A stretch of 64,000 nucleotides of DNA from assembly GCA_037974665.1 (NCBI GenBank), contig CM075770.1:2492501-2556500 (forward strand). The letters are read 5' to 3'. This document shows positions 1-11,779 of this stretch, one piece after another. A model generated the notes under the pieces. The model saw nothing but the letters and a program-made list of their open reading frames with translations. It was not told the origin of the DNA and did not search any database. The DNA is from Ehretia macrophylla. Lineage: Eukaryota > Streptophyta > Magnoliopsida > Boraginales > Ehretiaceae. A program made the position numbers and the translations under genes. The first letter of the stretch is position 1. Each line of letters begins with the position of its first letter.

Positions 1-793
1 CTAACAGTTGCATACACATGTTCAAATTATGTTTGGAGTAAGCATTTTTGATATGAAATTCATATGATTTATATATTTAAAAAAAGTGACGTGTCAAGAT
101 AATTGGAATTAAGAACGATGTTAAGTTTTTGACACGTACAACTTTTAAAATTGCTTAAATATTTTATATATCATTCCACATCAATGAAGATGAGCGTGGC
201 GTTTATTGACGTTTCGCTTTAAGTTTATCAATTTCAAGTGTGAGTACCATTAGAAAATTAACATTACCGAAATAACAAGGCTACATTATTTTTTGAAAAC
301 TTAGATCCTTTAGGGGGGAAGTACCAGATGAAAAAAGTGGAGCTCAATTTGGACTCAAGGTTATTCATTGATATTTTTACCATTGTATAGACTAATTTTT
401 TTTAAAAAAATTTATTTAATAACAACAGTTAATTTTATTTTTTTTTTCACTTTTCATTAATAATTGTTCACAAGTTTAAAATATAGTTGCATTACAATGA
501 TTTTTTTAAACCGTTGTTTAGTATTTATAAAAACAAAAAAAGAAACCGTTGCAAATATAGAATTTACAACAGGACCATATACAACAATTAAAGTGATTAT
601 TTGTAATGATTTTTGGTATTTTTGCAACAGTTTTAAGTGTTGCAACAGATAGAAATATAGTAGTGTTCCTTCTCGTTGGTGAAGGATTAGGAAGAAACCT
701 TCGTTGAGCCCTGTGTTTGTACATAAAACCCACAAGTGAAGTATTAATCTCTTCATAAAAAGACATGATTTTGAGAATAAGTGTGGAGCTTAC

Positions 794-920
794 TAGATTT
801 GCCTGGCATCAATACCCTTCTGGCATGTTCATCATTGTTTGCAGCACCAACTTGGACGATGGCTAATATCACCACCACAATGTGCAACAGCCACGCAGTT
901 GAAGCCGCCCAATAATCCAT
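794..920 (-). CDS. First exon of a malectin-like LRR receptor kinase (gene continues off the left edge)
   Basis: This short exon encodes about 42 residues, starting MDYWAASTAW, then a hydrophobic stretch (LLHIVVVILAIVQVG) that fits a secretory signal peptide, then NNDEHARRVLMPGKSS. The HARR-(9)-SS segment matches the first exon of the complete paralogue at 63364-63538. Both exons end in phase 1 at a GTAAGC donor. The start was chosen at 920 because the family signal peptide begins there; an upstream in-frame ATG at 1022 lies beyond the TATA box and would add an unrelated leader. Sequence downstream of the donor (about 120-260) resembles intron 1 of the complete gene (about 62760-62890), supporting a real gene whose malectin, LRR and kinase exons lie left of the window. 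Whether that gene is intact cannot be seen. Confidence 0.72.
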
Positions 921-1033
921 CTGTCTAGTAGTTATATTGCTTCCTGGAAAAGAGTGGACAAGTCGAAGCTTTGTTGAACAATTAATGAACTTACTCAAAG
1001 TAAGATGGGAAAATATAGCCAATTAGCCATATA

Positions 1034-1041
1034 CTTATATA
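1034..1041 (-). promoter_or_regulatory. Probable TATA box of the left-edge receptor kinase gene
   Basis: TATATAAG reads on the minus strand about 114 bp upstream of the chosen start codon at 920, a normal plant spacing for a TATA box plus a short leader. The complete paralogue has TATAAAT in a comparable place. This is inference from position and sequence only. Confidence 0.45.
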
Positions 1042-2599
1042 AGACAGTAGGGAATGTGATCAAGGAAAAGAGAGATTTTTTGGTCAAGGAATACTTTGCC
1101 GGCTTAATTCATTACTGTTTTTTACTTTCCCTACCGGTAAATAAAAGATGTTACATATATTAAAAATCGATCTTGGAATCTTTGACACACTAAGCAAACG
1201 CCTAGAGGTTTATATCTAGACTAGTAGAGCAAATGCCTAGTGGCCGTTTGTATATAATTGATTTTGGAATAACATGACCGCCTTTAGATTCCTTATATAT
1301 CTTTGCTCCTCTTTTCTGAAATCTTTAAGCTTAACATCAATTGTTATTTACCATGACTATATCAAAAGATTTATATTACTAAAATGAGCGTGAATAGTTT
1401 GCGACCAAAAAAAAAAAGTCAATTGCCTCCAAGTTAGATGAAGTGGTCGGGTAATAATTAATTTATTATAATCAAAAGTCTCAATTTTAAATTTATACCA
1501 TTTAATCACAAATGAAACTTGGCCCTTGAATGACATGAAACACGTGTTGGGGTGCATGTGCCGCTGTATGACAAGATTTATAATTTTGAAGTTAATTTAA
1601 TGTAATTTTATTTAGGGTGAGTTACTCGTCATAAAAAAGAAAAAGAAAAAGAGCAACTATAAGAAAATGGGTCTACTGGGAGATATATCGTCTATTGTCT
1701 CCATGGCAGGTTTGTGATTTGTGAATTACAATTTTCAGCAGTAATTTTTCAATTCGTAAGTGAAATTTACTACATAAGTAGTTCGGTGAAAAAGTAATTC
1801 GAACCATGGGAATTTGCTTTAGTGGTGTAGTTCTCGCTTCAAAATCGATTCTTAACAAGTGTAACATCCTTCATATAGGATATAATATTGTCTTTAGGCT
1901 TTCCTCTAAATAAAAAAAAGAAAGTAATTCGAATAAAGTATCCAGGTCATTATAAATACATTTGGTCATATATTGCCTCACTCAATTCGAGAAAATAACA
2001 TATTTTAGCGAGGTGCAAATAATTTTGTTTGATTATATGGAGGCAATGCCGAACTATGTTTTGCTTTGTTAATACAAAGCTTAACTTTACCCCAAAAAAC
2101 AAAGAAATCCGTACTCCTCGTGGATGTGGAAAAGAAGAGAGCTAATACCAAAGGATCAGCCGAAGACTTTGGGGGCGCCGGTTGACATGCACAAAATAAG
2201 ACATAAATTACAATACGTAAATATATTTACACTCACATTTCATTTTAATTTCAGGCATTGTTATTTGCTTTCTTGTTGACTCCTAGACGTGGTCAAATGT
2301 TTGCAAGATGAAGTTTCCAATGTGAGTGGTAAATGCGTGTAAGTGGTTATCTACTTAAACTAAATAATTATTTAAGTAATCTCCGTGATGGACTTGGTCT
2401 ATCAGTAATACAAAAATTCAGAAATCTGATAAACTTGAGATAATTGATAATGGGATAAAATGAGTTTCTCCCATGAATCATAATCAGAAAAGAGCACAAC
2501 ATATCTGTTTTCAGTGACCAAGACTCACGTACACGCATAAGACATTAATAAAAAGCAGTGCTTTATATATATAGCAATACCTCCTCTGGTGAGTGGTGA
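1042..2599. other. Intergenic spacer between two receptor kinase genes
   Basis: This stretch separates the promoter of the left-edge gene from the last exon of the next paralogue. It is AT-rich with no convincing coding sequence. Short open frames have no recognisable domain. The part just beyond the paralogue's stop codon (about 2460-2560) resembles the 3' flank of the complete gene near 50060-50120, so it is conserved 3' flank. Confidence 0.6.
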
Positions 2600-4560
2600 C
2601 TACAAAGTATGAGAAGCCTTTTCGATATCAAGAGGTTTCGTAGCCTTGTTTTCTGTCATTCCAGCAGCTTCCTCCAATTCCTTCGCCTCTTTTAGCTCCG
2701 CCAATACTTCACTCATTTTTTTCCTTTCGCTAGCTTTGTCGTGGACACATGCGTTGGCAGTCTCCAAAACCTTCCGGGCAGAGTTGACGTTGAATTCTGC
2801 TTGTAACCTTGGATCCATAATTTCATGAATGTTGCCTTTTGCCAAGTTCACCCACGTAACAATGCGAATGCTCTTAGAGTTGTCCTTTATTATGGCAGGT
2901 CTACCGGTCAGTAACTCATACAGTATAATCCCGAAGCTATAAACATCACTCTTCTCATTGAACCTGAATGTTGCATCTTGTCTGCAGCTGCAGTACATCA
3001 AAATGCAAGTAACAAAGATCTAGTAAGAAATTGTAAAACTAGCTTTTCAAACAATTTCCATATTTAAACCTAAACAATTGGTCTTCTCTACCAAACTTTT
3101 ATATAAACAAATCACCTATCTTCTAGTTTTTTTCATAAATGACATTTTTCTCCCACTAGTTGACAGGAACAGGGTCAGAGTCACCTCACTATTTGGCTTT
3201 AAAATGATAAATGTTAAATTTTACAAACAAAGTTTGGACATACGACTCTTGCAACTCTTGCAACAACTATATATTTCCTTATAATAGCATTCGAAGAAAT
3301 ATATCAAGACTCACTCTGGAGCAATGTAACCTGGTGTCCCAGCAAGAACAGATGTTGTCATAGAAGTATCGGTTTCAGTTGCTAAAATCCTGGCAATTCC
3401 AAAATCAGCGATCTTGGCTCGTAAGTTTTCATTCAGTAATATATTAGCTGGCTTCATATCTCTATGGATTACCGAAGGCTGGCAACCATCATGCAAATAC
3501 TCTAACCCTGAATGCAAATTCACCATAAGATAAGCACGGTTACACACTCCAAATGAAGTCATGGAAATATATTTCAGATATTGGTTAAAGACCTTGTGCA
3601 GCATCTTGTGCAATCTGCAGTCTCTCTTTCCAAGTCAATTTTGGTTTAGTTTTCCCTGCAAGCCATAAGTACATATTCATATCAGCATGTGAGATTAAAA
3701 AAGAGAAGCAACATATTCTCGAGTAGCAAGAGGACATTCTCAAAACAGTGCATCCAATAGGAATTGAACCTACAAATTCAGCCAACTATAATTTGCGCGC
3801 TTTAACCAGTCAACCCTTTTTATCCTCAATCGCCAAAGTTGTGAGGATAACAATGAATTGAATCATCTTATTGACTTTTAACAGTCAATTCTTCAACTGA
3901 TCATATTAAATTAAGCGGATGTTTAACCTGGCACAGCCAAATTCTGTCCCGATGAAAAAAGACAGAGGGTTTACTGAGTCAAGGCTCAATTCGAGCTACA
4001 TTAATATTTGTACTCATGAAGACTTCAGTCCACTGTATCTCGGTGAAGGTATACTAGTAAACTATTGAGATAAGAATACCTGATAGAAGATCTTTCAAAT
4101 TTCCCCCGGGCATATACTCATAGATAAGCACCCTATGTGCTCCTTCACAACAATGCCCAACGAGAGGCACCAAGTGCTTATAATGAATTGTCATCAGGAC
4201 TCGCACCTGCAGTTATGAATGGCACACCAGCTATTATATTAACCAATGCGATCAGCAGCACCTTCTTTCTGCTTAGATGATTCTGCTGGTAGATATTTCC
4301 GAGATTAGATACATATGAAGAAATAAAACCATATAATCAAGCAATTACCTCTCTTTCAAAAACTTTTGAGCCGTCAACTGAAGGTATATTGAGTACTTTT
4401 ACGGCTACTTGCGACTTATCTTCTAAGGTTCCAAGAAAAACATTCGAAGATGCTCCTTTTCCGATACAATTCTCAAACTCATTCGTAATCTTCTTAATCT
4501 CATCATATGTGAATATTCTACCTTTTGGTGATATTTGTCGCCTGGCTTCAGGAGTCATCT
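2600..4560 (-). CDS. Gene A kinase-domain exons (open reading frame retained)
   Basis: Five exons encode a serine/threonine kinase of the RLK/Pelle class. The glycine loop is [11 protein letters not shown] and the ATP-binding lysine lies in QVAVKVL. The third and fourth exons give [16 protein letters not shown] and the catalytic loop [16 protein letters not shown] and GTPGYIAPE follow. The last exon gives the subdomain IX-XI sequence [16 protein letters not shown] and ends in a short tail after KASHTL. All residues needed for catalysis are present, so this is an RD-type kinase that could be active if translated. Unlike its paralogues, the residue after APE is Q rather than Y. The gene upstream is truncated, so production of a receptor is doubtful. 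Confidence 0.8.
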
Positions 4561-4643
4561 CTGGGGAGAAAAAAATCAGGGTAATATCATTGACCTGTTT
4601 CGACACGGGTTTTTAGGTACCTCTAATTTGCTTCAAAGCTTAC

Positions 4644-4839
4644 CCAACGTCTGACTTTTGGATCTTAAAGACATTTCTTCCCCGGATTTATCAATTTTTC
4701 CTGCGGGGACAAATTCAGAGTAACATTATTGACCTGTTTGATACAGGTTTATAGTTTCCTCTTATTCTGCTTCAAAGCTTACCCAACGTTTGAGTTTTTG
4801 GTCTTGAAGGTCTTTCTTGCCTGGATTGAGCAGTCATTC
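4644..4839 (-). other. Tandem pair of 57-nt juxtamembrane exons in gene A
   Basis: Two exons of exactly 57 nt (4839-4783 and 4700-4644) lie between the membrane exon and the first kinase exon. Both are phase 1 at both ends, so either can be skipped without changing frame. Their products are similar: GMTAQSRQERPSRPKTQTL and GKIDKSGEEMSLRSKSQTL. The introns after them also align (TTCAAAGCTTACCCAACG at the donor), showing a tandem duplication of exon plus intron, with a unit of about 140 bp. The same arrangement exists in the complete paralogue. Confidence 0.75.
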
Positions 4840-6625
4840 CTGTTGAGACATATTCAAAGTAGTATCATTGACCTATTGTAGAACAGGTTTTATGGCTTTG
4901 AAGCAGTTTATCCTTCCATTTTCACTATAAATGCATACAAAAATGTTCTTTTTTTCCAACTTTTGCTCAGATTTCGAACAGTAAATGTTGTTAAATAAAG
5001 GTTTTACCTTGTCTTGTCCTTTTGAATTTCCAGATGATTGCTACTACAACTAAGAGAACCAAAAATGATAACACGGCTACAAGGACTACTACAGTTGCTG
5101 TCTTGATTTTATCCTTGTGATTGCATGAAGCTGAAAGACAGAGACCTGGGTTCTCCTCCAGACTAGGAAAAAGATACAACATATATATATATATAGAAAG
5201 GTTAATTGTTTGATACATTTTGTTCTTTTGAACAGAAATTGCAACTAGATTCAAATTTTTGTTTTTACATAAATGCACCTTATTGTCAGTTTCCCAGAAA
5301 TGTTCCTTTCAGTAAGAGAGCGAGGAATTGAACCTGTAAGTTTGTTTCCAGATAAATTTCTGCAGAATAAATACAATTAAAGAAACACCTCAACCCTTAG
5401 CTACAAGAAAGGAAGAAAGAAAGCATCTCACAGTATCAAATTCAATTTACTTACAGAATCCTTAAGGACTCCATATCTGCTAAAAAATCCGGGATTGATC
5501 CTGTTAAGCTGTTGTTTGACAAGTCCCTACACGACATATAAAACCAACTTCAGATGTTAAAATATGTAGTAGTTATATAGGAAAAGAATAATAAAAACAT
5601 TGATATAAGATTGTCAACAAAGTTACACTTACAAATGTTGTAATGAACTAAACTTGGATAATGAACGAGTAATCTCCTTGGTCAAACCACTGGAGGACAG
5701 ATTCCTGCTTTCGATGTACATTTCATTATACCATTACCTAATTATACTATATATCACTCCTTTATCAATCACCCTTCCCTATATATATAGAGTAGAATTT
5801 TTACCATATACACAAAGAGATTTGATATTCAAAATTCATAAAGTATTACTGTTTTCACTAATGCAGAAACTTACAGTGAAATGATTGTAGAACCATTCTG
5901 GTTGTTGTTGCTGCACTCAAGACCACCATCCCAGTGAAATTTCTCTGGCATACATGGATCTCCTTGCCAATTTTTCTTTATGCTATATGCCTTCTTTATT
6001 TCGATTATAGCATCAACTAGAGTTTCAAAAAGTAGACGAAATTTTCATTATAATGAATTAAAGCAGAAGTTTGTAGAATTCCGGACAAGATCCATTGTTG
6101 ACATGGTCACAATAAATCAATATATGGATTAGAGATATATTAAAGTAATATATACAATTAAAGGCATTTTACGTGTCAATTTTGTAACCCAAAATATTGT
6201 AACAATCTGTCGAATATAACAATTTTCTTTTAATGAAAGGGGCCAAAATTAGTACATTTATAAGCATCAAAGGACTAATTTAACGTTTTTGAAACAATAA
6301 GAACTATTTTTTAGAAAGTGAGATTAATCCTTTGAATGCGCAACTATACATTTACAAGTGGGGGAACTTTAAGAGGATAAACAACACAGGACCCCTGTGG
6401 TAAAAATAAAAAAAAAAACTATCAAATATCTTTTTTGTCAGTTTTGCAAGTTTTGTTGTTTTTAAACAATTTTAACAATAAAATAAGTACGTTGATTGAC
6501 CAAAATATCCTTTTTACAAAAATAAAAAAATAAAAGAAAAATATTTCAAACAATCATCTTCCCTAACCCCCAACCTAGTAAGGACCCCCCCTTTCCCCCC
6601 TCTCCCCTCCCGTCCCATCCCCCAA

Positions 6626-7276
6626 CAGTGGCGAAGCCAGGCACCCGAGGTTAGGGGTGCCGCTCCGCAGTCCGGATTATTTATGTATAAATCAATATTT
6701 AATTTAAAGGTATTTTTGATATAGACCCCTTCCTTTTTTTGAAAAGGAGACTTAGACCCCCTATTTTATTTTATTATTTTTTTCTTCAATAACAACAGAA
6801 GCCTTAGAACGAATTTGTAAGTATCACAACATATTTCGTTGGTCAGCCATCTCGTCACTAGATGATTTGGGTACATTTTCGGTATGTATTTTCCTATGTT
6901 CTGGAGATCTTACCTAATCAAGTAAAATAAACAAAGAAAAAAATCATCCAAGTTGCTAATTTCATCATTATTGTTTGATACGTGCCTCCAGCTCCTTTGT
7001 TGTGGCAATCAAAAGTTGCTGTTTCTTCTTTGTTCATCTGCAAAATTCTTTGGCGAAGGTAGACTTTCTTGACATGATCCAAGACTTTAGTTTTTTTTTT
7101 TTAATATAATATATAATAGAAAAGGGGTTTAGATTAAAAAAAAATACTCTTTAATTTAATTACTATATTACAATTTACATATATACCCCTCAATAAATGA
7201 GGATGGACCAAGGGGTGCATCTGGTGGGTCAGGAGGTACATGTGCACCTCCTCAGTCCTTACTGGCTCCGCCAGTG
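6626..7276. mobile_element. Non-autonomous hAT transposon (MITE) in a gene A intron
   Basis: The left end reads CAGTGGCGAAGCCAGG and the right end, inverted, CACTGGCGGAGCCAGT: terminal inverted repeats typical of plant hAT elements. The element is flanked by a perfect 8-bp target duplication, TCCCCCAA, at 6618-6625 and 7277-7284. It is 651 bp long with no transposase. It lies in the intron between 8711 and 6016, inside a cytosine-rich tract (about 6573-6625 and 7277-7315). Confidence 0.88.
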
Positions 7277-7336
7277 TCCCCCAATCCTATCATCAGCCCC
7301 ACCCAACCCCCCAAACCTTGTCAGTTGCCTTACCCA

Positions 7337-8058
7337 TGTTGATTTTTTGGACAGTGGCTCTAATACCACTATTGGATTTAGATATGGGGGGAGAAATGTG
7401 AATATTTCATTGATAGGAATATGGAGTACATTTTTATTTTGTATTGTGATTTTGATTAGAGTACTCTATCTCCATGGGAGGATATCTCTACCTTTTTTTT
7501 TTTTGTCGATATCATAATTCTCTATGTATACATCATGATTCCTACATTTGAGCTCTTTGGCTCTCTTGTGATGTGGAGCTCTGTGGCTCTCTTTTGTTTT
7601 GGAGCTTTTGCTCAAGTTACAATTCTCACATACAAATCATATTTTTTCCATCTCTTTCCTTTTCCAGTTTGTGGATTGTTGATGCTTGTGTGGAAGCTTG
7701 TTAATTAATGCCCAGTTGAATGACCCAACTAGGCTCTAATACCATGTTGATTTTTTGGATAGTGGCTTTAATACTATGTTGATTTTTTGATATGGGAGAA
7801 AAATGTGAATTTTTCATTGATAGGAAAGTGGAGTACATCTTTATTTTTTATGTAATTTTTGGTTAGAGTATATCTCCATGAGGTGGGAGAATATCTCCAA
7901 CTTCTTTTGGATGTTATGGTTCTCTATGAATATATCATGATTCCTGCATATGAATGGAGGTCTATGACTTTGCTTTTGGAGCTTTTTAGCTCTCTTTTCT
8001 TCTTGAGCTCTATGGCTCATTTTGTGGAGCTATACTCAGATTACAATGGTAATATACA
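7337..8058 (-). mobile_element. TRIM-like miniature LTR retroelement fossil
   Basis: Two direct repeats of about 300 bp (about 7337-7630 and 7745-8058), both starting TGTTGATTTTTTGGA on the plus strand, flank about 115 bp. On the minus strand the right copy is followed by TGGTATTAGAGCC (7732-7744), a primer binding site of the initiator-methionine tRNA type. A purine-rich stretch precedes the left copy. There is no coding capacity. The repeats have clearly diverged, so it is old. It shares the intron with the hAT MITE. Confidence 0.7.
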
Positions 8059-8417
8059 GTTCACATTTATAATTGAAATGTATCCTTAGAATTTATTGTT
8101 TCATAATCTGAACATGAGTTGACTTAAGTAGATTGATTTGAACTTTGCTGTTGACTTTGAATATCTCAAATCTTCCAATTATACAATCTGGACTTTTCAG
8201 TCATCTTTAACATACACACCCCCGGGGCGAATTAAGGTATTTATCTTCTCTTTCACCGTCTTTGAATATTTTCAACTCTCTCTTGGAACAATATGCAAAA
8301 TAAAAAATTGACATCCAACTTTGAACAAATTAAAGATATTTTATATATATTGGTGTGAATACATATATTTATATTTTTGGGTATAATTTATATTTATTTA
8401 TAGATAAACAAACAAGA

Positions 8418-8650
8418 GAAAATGTCACATGTAGTTGCTATTGTTTCAAAAATGTTTTAATTTGGTTCTTATCGTTTAAATTTTTTTAATTTTATCTCTA
8501 TTATTTTCTCAAAAGTTTCAATTTTATTCTCTATTATTTTCTTAGAATTTTAAATTTATCCATATTATTCAAAATTAATCAATTTAATTTATTATATATT
8601 TTTTTTAAAAAAAAAAAAATCAAATTCGTGGCTATTGTTTCTCATAAAAA
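8418..8650. repeat. AT-rich degenerate repeat related to the fold-back element at 20635
   Basis: The stretch contains repeated GCTATTGTTTC and CTATTATTTTCT motifs in long A/T runs, beginning GTCACATGTAGTTGC and ending near GTGGCTATTGTTTCTC. It resembles one arm of the fold-back element at 20635-21019. Clear inverted ends and a target duplication were not found here, so it may be a remnant. Confidence 0.4.
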
Positions 8651-8710
8651 CGGAAGAGAAAAGTGAGCTGTTCACCCCCTTTAAAATTAGAATCTCACGT
8701 ACGTACGTAC

Positions 8711-9155
8711 CATCACTTTGTGCAGAAGGTGACTGCCAAAATTCTTTGACGATGTAAAACTCCAAGGCGTTCAGAATTGACTGAAGCCCAAGGAACCACC
8801 GCCCACGGATTCCGTGCTGTAGATAGTATTTGGCCGCTCGTTGGGAATCACACTCGAGTGCCATAATCTGTTATTCAGAAGAATATCGAACTTTCTCATA
8901 TCGTTTTGCTTAACATCTTCAACCTCAAGAAAATGCATGTACAAATAGAACTGTAGATTAGGATCAGCAGTATAATGAAAATTTAGGGAGCTTCCTTGGA
9001 CAGGTTTGACAGCGGTTCCCATGGCCGTTGGTGAAGGCTTGAAAACATTGTCAGCAAAAATTTCCCTAGTATAAGCTGCAGGAATCGGTTCGCAATTAGG
9101 AAAGCTTTTAGGTTCCCATATTCGCCCATAGAAATCATCATTGTACTCATTGTAC
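8711..9155 (-). pseudogene. Gene A, second malectin-like exon with a frameshift
   Basis: The acceptor is followed by codons for YNEYNDDFYGRIW, the malectin-like family signature, with a 9-bp duplication relative to the intact gene. It continues through YLYMHFLEVEDV and DMRKFDILLNN. After GGGSLGF the frame is lost near position 8780, and the expected ILNALEFYIVKEF follows in another frame, so about 13 nt are missing compared with exon 3 of the complete gene. The exon ends in GATG before a GTACGT donor, as in the paralogue. Confidence 0.8.
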
Positions 9156-9276
9156 CTTGAGTAAGTAATTAGAGATTAAATTCTTTAGTAATATGATCAT
9201 AAATGTATTAAGGTGTGTTGGTGAATTTATACAATAATAATTAAAAATGAAACAATAATTAAAGTATAAACACTTT

Positions 9277-9804
9277 TGTTGGAGACAACTCGATCGGACT
9301 GAGGCGTGAGAATCTCGCTATCTTTGAGGAGATTCAAGCTCCCTGCGGTGGAAAGAACCGATGCAGCAGTCTTGATATGGCTTGTCCCCCCCAGGATACA
9401 ACAGCCCGAGTTGTTGTCGTACTGCTTGAATCAAATCTGCACTAGAAGATTGAGCACAAGCTCCTCTCAAGAACACCTTTATCTTTTGGTTGGGAATCCC
9501 TTTAATTTACTCTTTTAATATGATAGTAAAATATTTTTTTGCTTGTTTTTTTTTTTATATTTGAAGTAAGAATGATGCCTATTTATAGGCTCCTAAGAAA
9601 CCACCATAATAAATTGCATACAAGTGAAAAGTCATGAATTTAAAACTTTTTTAAATACAAAAAACTCTTCAAGTTCTAAAATTAATATATTCATGAATAC
9701 AAAATTAATATATAATCTTTTCATATTCCAAAATTAAAACATACATAAACTCATAATACATTGAATACAAAAGATAATTAATTTAATATTAAAATATCAC
9801 AACA
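9277..9804 (-). repeat. 3' LTR of a Copia fossil
   Basis: On the minus strand the repeat starts TGTTGTGATATT directly after the purine tract AAGTGGGGGAA, the usual polypurine primer of Copia elements, and ends CCAACA at 9277. It is about 528 bp long. It belongs to the Copia pol remains immediately to the right. No matching 5' LTR was found in the window. Confidence 0.7.
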
Positions 9805-11770
9805 TTCCCCCACTTATTTTAATATTAAATTAATGTTATAAGAGAGATATTCCAGCCAAAATGGATCATTATGCTTAATAAAGGTGTGCTATACATTAAA
9901 CCTTTACTTAGCGAAACAATGACCTCTACTCCAGAGTCAGTAGTGGTCTCCGACTTGAACTATGACTGCTTGAGGGAAATAAAGAGTCACTGCTAACACA
10001 TAATGCTCTAGGTGTAACAAAATGAGCTTAAAGACTTAGCATGTTACGGTCATGTGCGTTCCTAGTTTTCATAAGTGTTTATATGAGAATTAGCCAAAAA
10101 CTCATATGAAGCGGCCACAACTTTAACACTTATATAGGTGAAATCTGTTAAGGGTGCTCTTGTAATACTGACACCTCACTCAAAAAAGCTACAGGTTTCA
10201 TTAAGAGTTTGAACTCAACCTCTAAAACATTACAGGATGAATAAACTCACATCATTAGGAGGGATAATATTTAGTGTATTCCTTTCGTCCACCTTGTGAT
10301 TCGTTTTTCCCGTTGAACCCAATTTTCAGGATCTCTGATCATAGGTTGGGTATCCTCACATGTGGTTCATGATAAAATTGGCTTCAATCCCATCCTCCTC
10401 GATGTATTCTAGATCCTTTCTCTTGATAAGACCTTAGTTAGTGGATCTACAAGATTGTCAGTAGATTTGACATAATCCACATTAATAGATTCATTACTCA
10501 AATATGATCTCACAGTACTGTGTTTTCTTCTTATGGATCTGGACTTCCCATTATAAAAATGATTTTTAACTCTACCAATCATAGCGGTGCTATCACAATG
10601 TATTAAAACTGGTGGGATTGGTTGTTCCCACAATGGAATCTCATGCAACAAATCTCTTAACTAGTTTGCTTCCTTACTTGCAGAAGCTAAAGCAACAAGC
10701 TCTGCCTCCATAGTTGAGTTAGCAATAATTGTTTGCATCTTAGATTTCTAGCAAACAGCAGCACTACCCATCGTAAAAACAAAATCAGTAGTAGAGTATG
10801 AGTCACTTGATAATGTGTTCCAGTCTGTATCATTGAAACCTTTGAGTACAACAGGATATTTTCTATAAAACAAACCATAGTTTTTTGTTCCAGACAAGTA
10901 TTTCATGACTCGCTGGATGGCATGCTAATGTTCTTTTCCAGGTTTGCTCGTAGACCTGCTAAGTACTCCTACTGCATAAACTATATCAGTTCTAGTACAG
11001 TTAGTCGCATAACGCAAGCTACTAATTATACTTGCATACTCCTTTTGATTAATTATCTCATTATCATTTTCAATAGGAAAAAGATGCACATTATGATCAA
11101 AAGGTGTAGACACATGTTTACATTCAAGAAAATTAAATTTTCTCAAGATTTTCTCAATATAGTGCGACTGATCAAGAAAAATACCATCAGGCATTTTGGT
11201 AATTTTTATCCCCAAAATAAAATTAGCCTCACTAAGATCTTTCATATCAAAATGATTACAAAGAATAATCTTAGTTTCATTTATGACATGAATATCTGTG
11301 CCAAAAATAAGTAAATCATCCACATAGAGGCTAATAATCACATGTGAATTTTTTCAAGATTTATGATATATACACTTGTCACTTTCATTAGGTTTATAAC
11401 CATTCTCAATCATGCAGGAATCAAACTTCTCATGCCATTGCTTAGGTGCTTGCCTTAAGCCATATAGGGATTTAGTAAACTTACACACTTTGCTTTCTTG
11501 GCCTGGTTCCACAAACCCTTCAGGTTGATCCATATATATTTTCTCATCTAGATCCCCATTCAAAGAAGTTGTTTTTACATCCATTTGATGAATTTTTAAA
11601 TTAAAAATTGCTCTAATTGCAATTAGCAATCTAATGGATGTAGCTCTGGTAACAGGAGAAAAAGTATCAAAAAAGTCAAGATCAGCCTTCTATTTAAAGC
11701 CTTTTACAACAAGTCTAGCTTTAAACTTATCTACTGATCTATTAGGTTTAAGTTTTTTCCTGAGTACCAA
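9805..11770 (-). mobile_element. Copia retrotransposon fossil: reverse transcriptase, RNase H and 3' end
   Basis: Recognisable Copia pol segments lie on the minus strand: a reverse transcriptase part with MDVKTTSLNGDL and KSLYGLRQAPKQWHEKFD (about 11354-11630), the YVDDLLIFG catalytic block (about 10925-11341), and an RNase H end with HCDSTAMIGRVKN and KSTDNLVDPLTK (about 10409-10651). A non-coding tail leads to the polypurine tract and the LTR at 9277-9804. The element is broken in several places and lacks gag, protease and its 5' LTR here. Confidence 0.85.
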
Positions 11771-11779
11771 AATTAGGTG

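Larger units (their letters stand above)
2600..9155 (-). pseudogene. Malectin-like LRR receptor kinase paralogue, 5'-truncated and frameshifted (gene A)
   Basis: Thirteen exons can be placed by alignment with the complete paralogue: 9155-8711, 6016-5875, 5704-5633, 5526-5455, 5359-5279, 5162-5008, 4839-4783, 4700-4644, 4560-4349, 4206-4080, 3655-3593, 3507-3315 and 2981-2600, all with GT-AG borders. They encode the second half of the malectin-like domain, the WQGDPC linker, three LRR exons, a membrane segment, two juxtamembrane exons and a full kinase domain with VAVK, HRD, DFG and GTPGYIAPE motifs. The signal-peptide exon and the first malectin exon are absent; transposons lie upstream instead. 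The first remaining exon is 445 nt against 458 nt in the intact gene and changes frame near 8780, just before ILNALE. From 6016 onward the frame is open to the stop at 2600. As an ectodomain receptor it is broken. A shorter product starting internally is possible but unsupported. The kinase half looks young or still constrained. Confidence 0.85.

Noticed and set aside
457-766. Overlapping open frames on both strands near the left edge
   Set aside because: They have no domain, are AT-rich, and lie in what should be intron 1 of the left-edge kinase gene.
7197-7517. A 106-residue plus-strand open frame
   Set aside because: It spans the right end of the hAT MITE and the TRIM repeat; a chance frame.
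9306-9518. Plus-strand open frame of 70 residues
   Set aside because: It lies inside the Copia LTR, antisense to it.
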